In this document: in pieces, positions 63,956-64,000 of the stretch
How positions within the stretch are numbered: the stretch's first letter is position 1
Layout: each line of letters starts with the position of its first letter
Assembly: GCA_965153355.1 (NCBI GenBank)
Contig: OZ231126.1
Span: 41,168,001 to 41,232,000 of the forward strand
Origin: Flaccisagitta enflata
Taxonomy: Eukaryota; Chaetognatha; Sagittoidea; Aphragmophora
Length of the DNA stretch: 64,000 bases
Direction: 5' to 3'
The notes under the pieces: model-generated
Database searches by the model: none
Told to the model about the DNA's origin: nothing
The model's input: only the letters and a program-made list of their open reading frames with translations
Program-made: the position numbers and the translations under genes

Positions 63956-64000
63956 GCCCACACACACACACACACACACAAGACACACACACACACACAC
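63956..64000 (+). repeat. (CA)n array at the window edge
   Basis: CA units with one AAGA interruption, running off the end of the window. Confidence 0.9.

Overview
The window is eukaryotic nuclear DNA: spliced genes with long introns, an extreme load of simple-sequence repeats, many inverted-repeat transposons, and no bacterial-style gene packing. The few genes (a secreted thyroglobulin type-1 protein with cysteine-rich modules, an SLC29A4-like transporter, an SLC3A-like heavy chain, an F-box protein) point to an animal. The cysteine-rich modules and an uncharacterised gene family that I recall mainly from arthropod proteins make an arthropod, perhaps a crustacean, the best guess. The sequence alone does not fix the taxon.

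Layout. 1-41,000 is almost all repeats: an ~82-bp satellite (3,335-5,175) running into a long GT array, many CT/GA, CTT, TAC, CAA, GAAT and GACA arrays, and two scattered repeat families that themselves carry simple repeats. Family 1 has inverted ends that read GGGCAGCGGCCCC and usually encloses a ~20-bp GGCCTCAAATC-type minisatellite. Family 2 starts with a small stem-loop (AGTTGCG/CGCAACT) followed by CTATAAGAGGC and GTCC/GGTC tetranucleotides. The only coding traces there are two copies of one uncharacterised gene family, an intact reading frame on the minus strand (6,004-6,786) and a broken copy (31,064-31,632). The broken copy lies inside a 5.56-kb transposon-like unit (29,936-35,493) with ~530-bp terminal inverted repeats and a 10-bp target-site duplication.

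41,000-62,000 is the gene-bearing part. A seven-exon gene on the minus strand (41,092-43,957) encodes a ~402-residue secreted protein with thyroglobulin type-1 modules; every intron is phase 1 and one would be only 23 nt long. The 3' exons of an ENT4-type transporter follow on the plus strand (49,515-51,837). The last three exons of an SLC3A-type glycosidase-like heavy chain lie on the minus strand (53,918-61,321); its catalytic residues are replaced. One of its introns contains an intronless plus-strand F-box gene (58,148-60,172), whose frame is interrupted by a single UGA followed by CGG, plus a broken copy of that gene's 3' end (55,371-55,640).

The genes are not an operon and no shared pathway is evident. 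Two encode membrane-transport components (ENT4-like transporter; SLC3A heavy chain, whose relatives pair with amino-acid exchangers). The strongest leads are the complete transposon with a gene-family cargo, the stem-conserving family 2 hairpin, the minisatellite-cored family 1, the possible UGA readthrough and the 23-nt intron.
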